Positions 28,093-37,685 of a DNA stretch of 64,000 nt are shown here, one piece after another. The DNA comes from Microbacterium lemovicicum (GTDB lineage Bacteria > Actinomycetota > Actinomycetes > Actinomycetales > Microbacteriaceae): positions 1,736,001 through 1,800,000 of the forward strand of contig NZ_CP031423.1 in the NCBI RefSeq assembly GCF_003991875.1, given 5' to 3'. Position 1 is the stretch's first letter. Every line of letters begins with the position of its first letter. Made by a program: the position numbers and the translations under genes. The notes below the pieces were generated by a model. It saw only the letters and a list, made by a program, of their open reading frames with translations, ran no database searches and was not told the DNA's origin.

Positions 28093-29087
28093 GCGTCGCG
28101 GCGCCCGACGGACGGCGGATGCTGCGGCTCGAGGTGCGCAACGCGCAGACGCCGATCGAGCGCAAGCCCGAGTGGATCAAGACGCGCGCGAAGCTCGGAC
28201 CGGAGTACACGGAGCTCCACGCGCTCGTCAAGGACGAGGGCCTGCACACGGTGTGTCAGGAGGCCGGCTGCCCGAACATCTTCGAGTGCTGGGAGGACCG
28301 CGAGGCGACGTTCCTCATCGGCGGGGCGCAGTGCACGCGGCGGTGCGACTTCTGCCAGATCGACACCGGCAAGCCCGCCGACTACGACACCGACGAGCCC
28401 CGACGCGTCGCCGAGAGCGTCGCGAAGATGCGCCTGCGCTATGCCACGGTCACCGGCGTCGCCCGCGACGACCTCCCCGACGAGGGCGCGTGGCTGCACG
28501 CCGAGACCGTGCGGCGCATCCACCAGGACAACCCGGGCACGGGGGTCGAGATCCTCGCCACCGACTTCTCAGGAGATCCGGCTCTGCTGGGTGAGGTGTT
28601 CGACGCGCGTCCGGAGGTGTTCGCGCACAACGTCGAGACCGTGCCGCGCATCTTCAAGCGCATCCGGCCCGCCTTCCGCTACGACCGCTCCCTCGGGGTG
28701 CTGACGCAGGCCCGCGATGCCGGCCTGATCACGAAGTCGAACCTCATTCTGGGCATGGGCGAGGAGCCGGAAGAGGTCGTCGCGGCGCTCCAGGATCTTC
28801 ACGATGCCGGCACGGACATCATCACGATCACGCAGTACCTGCGCCCGACGCCGCGTCACCTCCCCGTCGCCCGCTGGGTGAAGCCCGCGGAGTTCGTCGA
28901 GTTCAAGGAGGAGGCGGAGCGCATCGGCTTCCTCGGGGTGCTCGCGGGCCCGCTCGTGCGCTCGTCGTATCGTGCTGGACGGCTGTGGGCCCAGTCCATG
29001 CGGTCGAAGGGCCGCGACATCCCTGTCGACCTCGCGCACCTGGCCGCCGCCCTCGACAGCGAGGCGGGGTTCGCCCAGGCCGTCTGA
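28089..29087 (+). CDS. lipA: Lipoyl synthase
   Basis: The GTG at 28089 overlaps the lipB stop and gives 332 residues. The auxiliary cluster motif [13 protein letters not shown] (near residue 55) and the radical-SAM motif [11 protein letters not shown] (near 83) are intact, and the C-terminal SSYRAG serine-containing motif is present. LipA inserts two sulfurs into protein-bound octanoyl groups, activating pyruvate and 2-oxoglutarate dehydrogenases and the glycine cleavage system. Coupled translation with lipB fits the pathway order. Confidence 0.96.
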   Translation: MSVAAPDGRRMLRLEVRNAQTPIERKPEWIKTRAKLGPEYTELHALVKDEGLHTVCQEAGCPNIFECWEDREATFLIGGAQCTRRCDFCQIDTGKPADYDTDEPRRVAESVAKMRLRYATVTGVARDDLPDEGAWLHAETVRRIHQDNPGTGVEILATDFSGDPALLGEVFDARPEVFAHNVETVPRIFKRIRPAFRYDRSLGVLTQARDAGLITKSNLILGMGEEPEEVVAALQDLHDAGTDIITITQYLRPTPRHLPVARWVKPAEFVEFKEEAERIGFLGVLAGPLVRSSYRAGRLWAQSMRSKGRDIPVDLAHLAAALDSEAGFAQAV

Positions 29088-29114
29088 GCCGGCCGAGCGC
29101 GTCACCCCTCGCGG

Positions 29115-29558
29115 TCAGGCGCTCGGCCCGGTCGTGGGCCAGACGTAGGGAAGGTCGTCGGGCACGTCGCCGAACAGCGGACCGTAGAACTCGGGGTCCT
29201 TGCGGAGCAGGTTCGACTGGTGCGACCGGTGGAACGCCGGGTCGCCGAGCCAGTCGGGCATCTCGATCTCGTCCTGCGGCACCCCGTCGACCTCGGGCGC
29301 GAAGGCCAGCAGCTTCGGGCGCACGGTGTCGGCGTGCCCGGCGGCGATCCACGCGTCGGTCACGGCGAGGCCGTACGCCACCAGCGCCGGCAGGCGCCCG
29401 GCCCACATGGTCGCGGCCGGGTGATGGCGCCAGCCGTAGTCGGGAATCGTCTGGGCGCGCAGCAGCTGGAAGGTCTCGACACGCTGCTTGCCTAGACGGG
29501 GCGCGTCCAGTACGGCGGCCGACCGGGCGAACGACGGGTACGGCAGGAACGTCTGCAT
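29115..29558 (-). CDS. MSMEG_6728-type protein (pyrimidine-dimer glycosylase-like fold)
   Basis: A 147-residue protein whose N-terminus MQTFLPYPSFARSAAVLDAPRLGKQRVETFQLLRA matches the actinobacterial MSMEG_6728 family. Relatives share fold and sequence features with T4-type pyrimidine dimer DNA glycosylases. The continuation GWRHHPAATMWAGRLPALVAYGLAVTDAWIAAGHADTV is also conserved. A DNA repair activity is only inferred from fold similarity. It is downstream of a DUF2004-like gene with a 12-base gap and convergent with lipA. Confidence 0.8.
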   Translation of the reverse strand: MQTFLPYPSFARSAAVLDAPRLGKQRVETFQLLRAQTIPDYGWRHHPAATMWAGRLPALVAYGLAVTDAWIAAGHADTVRPKLLAFAPEVDGVPQDEIEMPDWLGDPAFHRSHQSNLLRKDPEFYGPLFGDVPDDLPYVWPTTGPSA

Positions 29559-29570
29559 CGCGTCCGCGTG

Positions 29571-30071
29571 TCAGTCGGCGCTGGTGACCGACAGGACCTC
29601 GGCGTCGCTCGACAGGTTCACCAGCAGCACGTCGTCGGTGGCGTCCGGATCGAGCGCGTACTCGAGGACGGCGAACGGGTCGGCCCCGCCGTGCTCGTCG
29701 GCCAGGATCGTCATGCTCATGAGCTGCATCGACCGGATGATGTCCATGTGCACGTCGCCGGAGACGTCGGAGAGCAGTCCCTCCAGCTCGGCTCCCAGCG
29801 TCTCCTGCTGCTGCAGGAGGTACTCCGTCACCTCGCTGGTGCGGTTGTCCAGCTCGTTCACCATCGCGTTGCGTGCCGCGAGATCGATGGCCTCCAGTGA
29901 CGAGACCATCGCCGCGGCGACGTCCAGCGCCGCCTGCGACACGTCGTCCTGATCGGGCGCGGTCAGGTCCACCGTGACGGACTGGTCGCCGAACTCCACG
30001 TTCTCGGACCAGAAGATCGATCCGTCGGGTCCGGACTCGAGCAGTCCGAAGAAGTCGTGTTCGATGGCCAT
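29571..30071 (-). CDS. DUF2004-like acidic protein
   Basis: A 166-residue strongly acidic cytoplasmic protein (MAIEHDFFGLLESGPDGSIFWSENVEFGDQ...). The first ~45 residues form beta strands and the rest is helical, in the manner of DUF2004 proteins. There is no signal peptide, metal motif or nucleotide-binding motif. The function is unknown. It lies between ftsY and the MSMEG_6728-type gene and may be co-transcribed with the latter. Confidence 0.7.
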   Translation of the reverse strand: MAIEHDFFGLLESGPDGSIFWSENVEFGDQSVTVDLTAPDQDDVSQAALDVAAAMVSSLEAIDLAARNAMVNELDNRTSEVTEYLLQQQETLGAELEGLLSDVSGDVHMDIIRSMQLMSMTILADEHGGADPFAVLEYALDPDATDDVLLVNLSSDAEVLSVTSAD

Positions 30072-30138
30072 ACCTCCATGAAACCAGCGTGGCGGCGCAG
30101 GCGGTAGAGCCGCGCCTGCGTGTCGGGACGGGACGGGG

Positions 30139-31011
<873 letters not shown>

Positions 31012-31082
31012 GCCCCCAGCCTACGGCGCACGCCGGGGCCGAGCCGGGCACGTTCAGCCGCGCGGGCTGAGCTGGCGCGGGC

Positions 31083-34000
31083 TCAGCCGACGCGGGCGGC
31101 CGTGCGCTGGCCGACGACCGCCGAGACGCCGTCCTGGCGCATAGAGACGCCGTAGAGGGCGTCGGCGATCTCCATCGTGCGCTTCTGGTGCGTGATGACG
31201 ATGAGCTGGCTGGACTCCCGCAGCTGCTCGAAGACGCCCAGGAGCCGCCCGAGGTTCGCGTCGTCGAGGGCGGCCTCCACCTCGTCGAGGATGTAGAACG
31301 GGCTGGGCCGGGCCTTGAAGATCGCCGTCAGGAAGGCCACCGCGGCCAGCGACCGCTCGCCACCCGACAGCAGCGACAGCCGCTCGATCTTCTTGCCCGC
31401 CGGGCGCGCCATGACCTCGATGCCGGTGACGAGCGGCTCGTCGGGCTTGGTCAGCGAGATGCTGCCGGTGCCGCCAGGGAAGAGGATCGGGAAGACCTCG
31501 CCGAACGCGGTGCGCGTGTCCTCGAACGCGGCCAGGAAGATCGTCTGCATCCGCTCGTCGAGGTCTTCGATGATCGTGAGCAGGTCGCGACGCGTCTGGG
31601 TGAGGTCGGTCAGCTGCTCGGTGAGGAAGCGGTGTCGCTGCTCGAGGGCCGCGAACTCCTCGAGAGCCAGAGGATTCACGCGCCCGAGCTGGCCGAGCTT
31701 GCGCTCCGCCTCCTGCAGACGGCGGCGCTCCGCGGCCCGATCGAAGTCGTCGCCAGGGCCGTATTCCGCCAGGAGAATATTCTCGTCGAGCGAGAGCTCC
31801 GAGGCCACGCGCTCCCGCAGGCTCGTCACGTGCAGCCGCTTCTCATGCATCTGCAGCTCGAGACCGTGGACTGATTCCGTAAGGCGGGCGAGCCGCTCGC
31901 GCACGGCGGACTCCTGCTGACGGAGCTCGCTCAGCTCCGCGGTCAGGGCGGTGCGCGCCGTCTCGGCGGTGGCGAGCTCGACCCGCGCCTGCGACACGGA
32001 GCGGTCGACGGAGTCGAGGAGGGGCGGCAGCTGGGCTGCCACGTCGGCGGCGACCTCCCGCTGCATCCGGCGGATCACCGCGCGGCGCGCGGCCTCTTCC
32101 GCGGCGGCGCGCTCGCGCTCCCTCTGGTGCTGCAGACCCACCACGCGCGCCTCGGTCGCCCGCACGCGCTCGCGCAGGGTCTCGACGTCCAGGCGCGCGC
32201 GCATCTCCCGGTCGCGCGTCAGCTCGAGCGCCTCGAGCAGGCCGTCGCGGGCCGACGCGTCGAGGATCGGCCGCGGCGCCTCCTCCGCGTCGCGCAGCCG
32301 GTTGCGGGCGACATCGGCCGCCGACTCGGCGTCGGCGACGGCCGCCTCGGCCTGCGCGAGTCCCGCGGCGAGCCGGTCGCACTCCGCGACGGCCGCCTCG
32401 TGCCGGACGGAGGCGCGGTTGACCCGCTCGGCTTGCGCGGCGAGGGCGGCGTCGTGGGCGCGCAGCGCCTCCAGCGACGACTTGGTGCGGTGTCGCGCGG
32501 CCGCCTGCGCCGTCACCGCGTCCTGCAGCGCCTCGCGGAGCGAATCCGCGATGACGGTGATCTCACCGAGACGGTCGGCCGCGGCATCCCGTTCGGCGAC
32601 GAGCTCGAGCCGCGAGCGCGCCGACCCCGACCCCGCTCGCATCGTGCTGGGCGTGACCACCTCGCCGCCGCGTGTCACCACGGTGACGGGCAGCGGATCT
32701 TCGGCCTCCACGACGGCGCGCAGGGCTGCCGCCGCGCCGTCCAGGTCGTCGGCGATGAGGACGCGCGCGAGCACCGCCATCACCCCGTCCGGCGCGGTCA
32801 CCACATCGGTCGCGTGCACGACACCGTCCACCGGCGGCAGCACGGGATCGGAGCGCGCGGCGTCCGCGATCACGAGGTCGACCACGCCGAGGTCTCCGCC
32901 GCGCACGCCGATCGCGGCATGCAGGGCCGACTCGGCGTCGTCGGCGAGGACGCCGTCGGCGAGCGGACCGAGCGCCGCGGCGATGGCCGCCTCGTAGCCG
33001 GAGCGCACCTGCACATCGTCGCCGACGATGCCGCGCAGCCCCGCGACGCCGCGGGTCAGGAGCTCGGTCGCGCCGTTCTTGACGTCGAGAGCCCGACCGA
33101 GCGCCTTCGTCTGAGCGGTGAGGGCCTCCGCTTCGCGCTCCGCGGCGTGCAGGCGCTCGCGCAGAGATGCGACCTGCGCCTCCGACTCCGCGGCGTCCCG
33201 CTGCGCCCGCTCGTAGTCCGCGGCGTGCTCGGCGGCCGACTCCTCGGGGACGAGCTCGGGGTCAGAGGCGGCCAGCTCCTCCTCCGCCTGGCTGCGCCGG
33301 GCCGTCGCGGCGTCGAGCGCGCGCTGCTGTCGCTCCACCGCGGCACGGACGGCGCCGAGGGCGGATGCGGCGGCCTCCGCGGTCCCCCGGAGCGTCGTGA
33401 GCTTCATGTCGTGCTCCGAGACCAGTGCGCTCTGCGCGGCGATGTCGGTGTCGAGGGCATCGAGCTCGGCCCGCGCGCGCAGCACGTCGCGCGCGGCCTC
33501 GGCCGCGGCATCCTGCGCCCCCTCGCGAGCGAGGCCGATCTCGTCGATCTCCGCCCGGGCCTCGTCGATCATGGCTTGGGAGACGGTGGGATGCTGCACC
33601 GCGGCGTCGTCGTCCTCGCCCAGCAGCGAGAGACGCTGGCCGGCGAGGCTGTACAGGCCGCGCATGCGCTCCTGCACCCGCTCGAGCGCGAAGGCGGTGC
33701 CGCGGGCGGCGTCGACGTCCTCCGACCGCTGGTCCGCCTCGAGGGCGGCGATGCGGGCGGCGAGGTTGGCGCCGCGGTCCTGCAGCACGATGCGCTCGGC
33801 ATGCCGCTCCTGCTCGCTGCGGGTGTGGTCCTCGAGCTCGGCCTTGAGGCGCATCAGCTCGTCCGCAGAGAGCCGTGCCTTCGCGTCGCGCACCTCGGCG
33901 GCGATCCCGGCGGCCTCGCGGGCGATGTCGGCCTGGCGTCCCAGCGGCTTGAGCTGCCGGCGGAGTTCGCCCGCGAGGTCGCTCAGGCGGGTGAGGTTGG

Positions 34001-34556
34001 CCTCCATCGCGTCGAGCTTGCGGAGGGTCTTCTCCTTGCGACGGCGATGCTTCAGGATGCCGGCCGCTTCCTCGATGAAGCCGCGCCGGTCTTCCGGCGA
34101 GGCCTGCAGCACGCTGTCCAGACGCCCCTGACCGACGATGACGTGCATCTCACGGCCGAGGCCGGAGTCGCTCAGCAGCTCCTGCACGTCGAGCAGACGG
34201 CAGGTGTCGCCGTTGATCGCGTACTCGCTCGCGCCGTTGCGGAACAGCGTGCGGCTGATCGTCACCTCGGCGTACTCGATCGGCAGTGCCCCGTCGGCGT
34301 TGTCGATCGTCAGCTGCACCTCGGCGCGACCGAGCGGGCCGCGCGTCGCGGTGCCGGCGAAGATGACGTCCTCCATCTTGCCGCCGCGGAGGGTCTTGGC
34401 ACCCTGCTCGCCCATGACCCATGCCAGCGCATCGACGACATTCGACTTGCCTGAGCCGTTGGGGCCGACGATCGCGGTCACCCCGGGCTCGAAGGCGAAC
34501 GTGGTGGGATGGGCGAACGACTTGAACCCTTTGAGCGTCACGCTCTTCAGGTGCAT
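31083..34556 (-). CDS. smc: Chromosome segregation protein SMC
   Basis: A 1157-residue SMC ATPase. The N-terminal head has MHLKSVTLKGFKSFAHPTTF and the Walker A GPNGSGKSN near residue 31. Long coiled coils (about 165-480 and 650-960) flank the hinge at about 500-640. The C-terminal head has the signature LLSGGERSLAAVAFLTAIF and Walker B FYILDEVEAALDD. With ScpA/ScpB it compacts and separates chromosome arms. Normally mutM lies directly upstream; here a plus-strand cassette intervenes, with divergent starts 205 bases apart. Confidence 0.97.
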   Translation of the reverse strand: MHLKSVTLKGFKSFAHPTTFAFEPGVTAIVGPNGSGKSNVVDALAWVMGEQGAKTLRGGKMEDVIFAGTATRGPLGRAEVQLTIDNADGALPIEYAEVTISRTLFRNGASEYAINGDTCRLLDVQELLSDSGLGREMHVIVGQGRLDSVLQASPEDRRGFIEEAAGILKHRRRKEKTLRKLDAMEANLTRLSDLAGELRRQLKPLGRQADIAREAAGIAAEVRDAKARLSADELMRLKAELEDHTRSEQERHAERIVLQDRGANLAARIAALEADQRSEDVDAARGTAFALERVQERMRGLYSLAGQRLSLLGEDDDAAVQHPTVSQAMIDEARAEIDEIGLAREGAQDAAAEAARDVLRARAELDALDTDIAAQSALVSEHDMKLTTLRGTAEAAASALGAVRAAVERQQRALDAATARRSQAEEELAASDPELVPEESAAEHAADYERAQRDAAESEAQVASLRERLHAAEREAEALTAQTKALGRALDVKNGATELLTRGVAGLRGIVGDDVQVRSGYEAAIAAALGPLADGVLADDAESALHAAIGVRGGDLGVVDLVIADAARSDPVLPPVDGVVHATDVVTAPDGVMAVLARVLIADDLDGAAAALRAVVEAEDPLPVTVVTRGGEVVTPSTMRAGSGSARSRLELVAERDAAADRLGEITVIADSLREALQDAVTAQAAARHRTKSSLEALRAHDAALAAQAERVNRASVRHEAAVAECDRLAAGLAQAEAAVADAESAADVARNRLRDAEEAPRPILDASARDGLLEALELTRDREMRARLDVETLRERVRATEARVVGLQHQRERERAAAEEAARRAVIRRMQREVAADVAAQLPPLLDSVDRSVSQARVELATAETARTALTAELSELRQQESAVRERLARLTESVHGLELQMHEKRLHVTSLRERVASELSLDENILLAEYGPGDDFDRAAERRRLQEAERKLGQLGRVNPLALEEFAALEQRHRFLTEQLTDLTQTRRDLLTIIEDLDERMQTIFLAAFEDTRTAFGEVFPILFPGGTGSISLTKPDEPLVTGIEVMARPAGKKIERLSLLSGGERSLAAVAFLTAIFKARPSPFYILDEVEAALDDANLGRLLGVFEQLRESSQLIVITHQKRTMEIADALYGVSMRQDGVSAVVGQRTAARVG

Positions 34557-34694
34557 GCGGCACGCCTTCCGCCGAGTCGGATCATCGCCCTCACGCTACC
34601 GGAGAGGCGCCCGCGGTCCGGGAAGCCAGGCCGTGGCGGGCGGCGCCGAAGGGTCGTTGACACGCCCGGGTGTCGGGCGATTCTGTGAGTTGGC

Positions 34695-34724
34695 TTGACG
34701 CACCGTCGTCGTTCGCGCTAGCGT
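34695..34724 (+). promoter_or_regulatory. Sigma-70-type promoter of the acetyltransferase cassette
   Basis: TTGACG (34695-34700) and TAGCGT (34719-34724) are spaced by 18 bases, matching the actinobacterial housekeeping consensus. Transcription would begin near 34731 and give a short leader of about 15 bases before the Shine-Dalgarno of the first small ORF. A second TTGACA lies at 34657-34662 within a small dyad but has no good -10. Confidence 0.65.
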
Positions 34725-34761
34725 CGCTTCTCGCATCGGAAGTCGAAAGGAGGTCACCATC

Positions 34762-34896
34762 ATGATGATGAACATCAGCACGCCAGCCCGCGGAGGATTC
34801 GCCCCGCACGCTGCGCACGTCAGCCGCGCTCCCCTCGGAGTTCTCGCCGGCTCGGTGACCGCCTCCTTCCGCGTGTTCACGCCCACCGCCTCCTAG
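34762..34896 (+). CDS. 44-residue leader-like small ORF
   Basis: Three ATG codons in a row (34762, 34765, 34768) follow AAAGGAGGTCACC, a near-perfect complement of the 16S rRNA 3' end, ending in TAG at 34896. The peptide begins MMMNISTPARGGFAPHAAHV and ends VTASFRVFTPTAS; it has no signal peptide, membrane segment or domain I know. It is the first gene after the promoter and is followed by 221 bases without a gene, then the 91-residue protein and two acetyltransferases. The strongest ribosome site in the window on such a short ORF suggests a regulatory leader peptide, perhaps for attenuation. That role is inference. Confidence 0.6.
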   Translation: MMMNISTPARGGFAPHAAHVSRAPLGVLAGSVTASFRVFTPTAS

Positions 34897-34906
34897 GCCC
34901 TCCGCA

Positions 34907-34923
34907 GGAGGACTCCGTCCTCC
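34907..34923 (+). other. Small hairpin after leader ORF
   Basis: GGAGGAC (34907-34913), a 3-base loop and GTCCTCC (34917-34923) form a perfect 7-bp stem 10 bases after the leader ORF stop. The arms themselves resemble a Shine-Dalgarno and its complement, so translation of the leader could alter local folding. Confidence 0.5.
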
Positions 34924-35117
34924 GTCGATGACGCTCCGGTCTCATCCGGTCGTGTCGTCCCGCCTGCTTCGCGCTGCGCCCCGCCTCGACGCCCCTCCGG
35001 CGTGTTCCGGGGGGCATCTCGTGTCGCCGCAACCCGTTCGCCTCGGCGCGGGACGCGCCGTCCTTCCGCCATCTCCGCCACCCTCCGGGCACACCCTTCT
35101 CACGAAAGAGCATCACC

Positions 35118-35393
35118 ATGCAGAACACGCTTCATCACCATCCGCCGCAACAGGCGCTGTCCGATGTGCAGGACGTGCGTCCGGCCATCGCCGCCGCGGA
35201 GCGCGGATCGGTCCTCGACCGGCTCTCGCTCCGGCTCGGCCTCTGGCTGCTCCTGCGCTCCTCGCGCCGGGCGCAGCAGCGGGCCCAACTGCGTGAGCGA
35301 TACGCGGCCCGCGCGCATCGGGAGATCCGCGACCAGTACGAGCGGGAGGCCGCTCACGCACGGCTCCTGCTCGCGACCCGCTCGTGGCGCTGA
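35118..35393 (+). CDS. 91-residue basic protein with short hydrophobic helix
   Basis: ATG at 35118 with GAAAGAG about 9 bases upstream. The product begins MQNTLHHHPPQQALSDVQDV; after an acidic/neutral N-terminus it has a short hydrophobic segment (SLRLGLWLLL, residues ~41-50) flanked by arginines. A strongly basic amphipathic helix then runs to the end (SSRRAQQRAQLRERYAARAH...). I do not recognise the family. It may sit on the membrane surface or bind nucleic acid. It lies between the leader ORF and the acetyltransferase genes on one strand and is probably part of the same transcript. Confidence 0.6.
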   Translation: MQNTLHHHPPQQALSDVQDVRPAIAAAERGSVLDRLSLRLGLWLLLRSSRRAQQRAQLRERYAARAHREIRDQYEREAAHARLLLATRSWR

Positions 35394-35408
35394 TCGCGCA
35401 CGAGCTCA

Positions 35409-35446
35409 CGGTGTGCGGGTCCGGCCCCGTCCGGACCCGCACACCG
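35409..35446 (+). terminator. 16-bp intercistronic hairpin before the acetyltransferases
   Basis: A perfect 16-bp stem (arms 35409-35424 and 35431-35446, core GTGTGCGGGTCCGG) with a 6-base loop lies 15 bases after the 91-aa ORF and 57 bases before the first acetyltransferase start. No T-run follows. Position suggests an attenuator or partial terminator that limits expression of the downstream enzymes. It is followed by short direct repeats (TGAAC x2, GCACC x3). Confidence 0.55.
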
Positions 35447-35502
35447 CACCTGAACTGAACTGCACCGCACCGCACCTCACGCCTCGAACGAAGGACACCG
35501 TC

Positions 35503-36600
35503 ATGTCGAACACCGCGCCGACCGCACCGCGCGGAGTGGAGTTCCGGCTCCTCACCATCCCCCCGACCATGGACGGCAGCGATGCCGCCCGCGACTTCGC
35601 CGACCATGTGGCGGTCCGCAACGCCGTGTACCGCGAGATCTCCGGCCACGATGACAACTCGCTGCCGCCCGACGAGCTGCTGCCCATGTACCAGCCCGAT
35701 GACTACCAGCGCCGCCACCTGTGGCTGGTGCTCGAGGAGGGCCGGCCCATCGGGCGGGTCGGCTGCGACATCCCGCTCGAGGAGGGCTCGAAGGTGTCGT
35801 TCTGGCTGATCGAGCTGCTGCGCGAGACGTGGGGTCGCGGCATCGGCAGCGCCGGTCACGACCTCGTGGAGCAGACGGCCCGCTCATTCGGACGCACCGT
35901 CCTGCAGGCGTGGGCGGAGCACCCGGACGCACCGGGCAGACGGCTGCAGCCGCCGACCGGGTTCGGCAGCATCCCGGAGGACCACGGTGCCCGCTTCTTC
36001 CTGCGTCACGGACACACCCTGGAGCAGATCGAGCGCTGCAGCGTCTTCGACCTGACCGGCTCGTTCGACCGGGTGGACGCCCTGGCCGCCGACGCGCGCG
36101 CCGCGGCCGACGGCTATCGCACCGTGCACTGGATCGCCCCGACGCCGGAGGAGTTCGTCTCGGGCTACGGCTGGATGAAGTCGCGCATGATCACCGACGC
36201 GCCCTCGGCGGGCATCGAGTTCGACGACGAGGTGTGGGACGCGGCTCGCGTCGCGGCCCATGACGCCAAGTACACGCAGGCCGGACGCAGGCTGCAGGTC
36301 ACCGCGGCGCAGCACATCGCCACCGGCGAGCTGTGCGCGTTCAACGAGCTCGTCATCGGCAAGGACCGCACGGCCGCCACGCAGCAGGAGGACACCCTCG
36401 TGCTGTCCGAGCACCGCGGGCACCGGCTCGGCATGCTCGTGAAGACCGAGAACCTCCGAGCCTGGCGCGACGTGGCCCCCGCCTCGCCGCGCGTCATCAC
36501 CTACAACGCAGAGGAGAACCGTCCCATGCTCGACATCAACGAAGCCATCGGCTTCGTCCCCCTCACCTACGAGGGCGCCTGGAAGAAGGTGCTCGCATGA
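35503..36600 (+). CDS. Double-GNAT acetyltransferase, paralog 1
   Basis: I chose the ATG at 35503 (MSNTAPTAPRGVEFRLLTIPP, 365 residues) with GAAGGA upstream; the longer open frame overlaps the 91-aa gene. Two GNAT-like halves are visible: residues ~15-180, with WLVLEEGRPIGRVGCDIP and LRETWGRGIGSAGHDLV as the acetyl-CoA loop, and residues ~190-365, with CAFNELVI, DTLVLSEHRGHRLGMLVK as the acetyl-CoA loop and NAEENRPMLDINEAIGF. This two-domain layout recalls mycothiol synthase MshD, but the sequence is not MshD and the substrate is unknown. Antibiotic or metabolite acetylation is possible. It overlaps its paralog by 4 bases. Confidence 0.85.
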   Translation: MSNTAPTAPRGVEFRLLTIPPTMDGSDAARDFADHVAVRNAVYREISGHDDNSLPPDELLPMYQPDDYQRRHLWLVLEEGRPIGRVGCDIPLEEGSKVSFWLIELLRETWGRGIGSAGHDLVEQTARSFGRTVLQAWAEHPDAPGRRLQPPTGFGSIPEDHGARFFLRHGHTLEQIERCSVFDLTGSFDRVDALAADARAAADGYRTVHWIAPTPEEFVSGYGWMKSRMITDAPSAGIEFDDEVWDAARVAAHDAKYTQAGRRLQVTAAQHIATGELCAFNELVIGKDRTAATQQEDTLVLSEHRGHRLGMLVKTENLRAWRDVAPASPRVITYNAEENRPMLDINEAIGFVPLTYEGAWKKVLA

Positions 36601-37685
36601 CCCGCCCCGCCACCGCACTCGCCCTCACCAGGATCCCCGTCCCGCAGACGCTGGACGGCGACGACGCTCGCCTCTTCCGCGCGATCGCCGAGATCGGCAC
36701 CGCGGTCTGCCGGCACGACGCCGGACACGACCACCTCGACCACACGGCCCAGGAGCTCCTCCCGTCGTGGCAGGAGCAGGTCGACCGCACGCAGGTCGGC
36801 TACGCCGTCGAGGCCGGGGACGAGGTGCTCGGCATCGTGACGACCGTCCACCAGAACGGCGACGCGCCCCGCAGTCTCGAGTTCGACCTTCTGGTCTCGC
36901 CCGACCGGTGGGGCGAGGGCATCGAGGAGATGCTGCTCGCGGCCGCCGAGGACGAAGCACGTCGTCACGGCATCCCCGTCGTGCAGACCTACTCCCTCCA
37001 CCGGGCGGACACGCCCGGCGAGAAGCTGGTGCCGGGGACGGGGTGGGGTTCGGTGCCCGCCGACGACCGGCAGACCCGGCTGATGGTCGCGCACGGCTAC
37101 GCGCTCGAGCAGGTGGAGCGCAACAGCGTCCTCGACCTGCGGGAGCCCCTCCCCCTCGTGGAGGCGATGCTCGCCGAGGCCCTCGCCGCGGCCGGACCGG
37201 ACTACCGCCCGATCGCGTGGACACTGCCGACGCCCGACGAGTGGGTCGAGAAGATCGCCTACCCGATCTCGCGGATGTCGACGGACGTTCCGGCGGGTGA
37301 TCTCGTCTGGGACGAGGAGGTGTGGGATGCCGCGCGCGTGCGTCGTCGGGACGCACGCCTCCAGGCGGCCGGCACCACCGTGTCGGTGTCCGCCGTGCTG
37401 CACGAGCCGTCGGGCACGATCGTCGCCTACAACGAGCTGGCCCTCGCCGGTCCCGCCGATTCCGCGACGAGCCAGTGGGGCACCCTCGTGCTGCGCGAGC
37501 ACCGGGGTCACCGCCTCGGCACGGTCGTCAAGTGCGCGAACCTCCTCCGCTGGCGCGACATCGCGCCCGAGTCGCCCTTCGTGTCGACCTTCAACGCGGA
37601 GGAGAACCGGCCGATGCTCGACATCAACGAGGCCATCGGCTTCGTCGGCGTCTCGGTGGCCGGAGCGTGGCAGAAGACGCTGTGA
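36597..37685 (+). CDS. Double-GNAT acetyltransferase, paralog 2
   Basis: The ATG at 36597 overlaps the previous stop as ATGA (362 residues). It is clearly a tandem duplicate of paralog 1: the C-terminal half has the same TLVLREHRGHRLGTVVK loop, WRDIAPESPFVSTFNAEENRPMLDINEAIGF and GAWQKTL. The N-terminal half has the layout TVHQNGDAPRSLEFDLLVSPDRWGEGIEEMLLAAAE, with WGEGI in place of WGRGI in the acetyl-CoA loop, so this domain may bind the cofactor poorly. Divergence between copies points to subfunctionalisation or to a heterodimer. It converges on mutM. Confidence 0.85.
   Translation: MTRPATALALTRIPVPQTLDGDDARLFRAIAEIGTAVCRHDAGHDHLDHTAQELLPSWQEQVDRTQVGYAVEAGDEVLGIVTTVHQNGDAPRSLEFDLLVSPDRWGEGIEEMLLAAAEDEARRHGIPVVQTYSLHRADTPGEKLVPGTGWGSVPADDRQTRLMVAHGYALEQVERNSVLDLREPLPLVEAMLAEALAAAGPDYRPIAWTLPTPDEWVEKIAYPISRMSTDVPAGDLVWDEEVWDAARVRRRDARLQAAGTTVSVSAVLHEPSGTIVAYNELALAGPADSATSQWGTLVLREHRGHRLGTVVKCANLLRWRDIAPESPFVSTFNAEENRPMLDINEAIGFVGVSVAGAWQKTL

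Noticed and set aside
32127..34454. 775-codon plus-strand open frame opposite smc
   Set aside because: SMC head motifs and coiled coil on the minus strand are unambiguous; the opposite frame is compositional.
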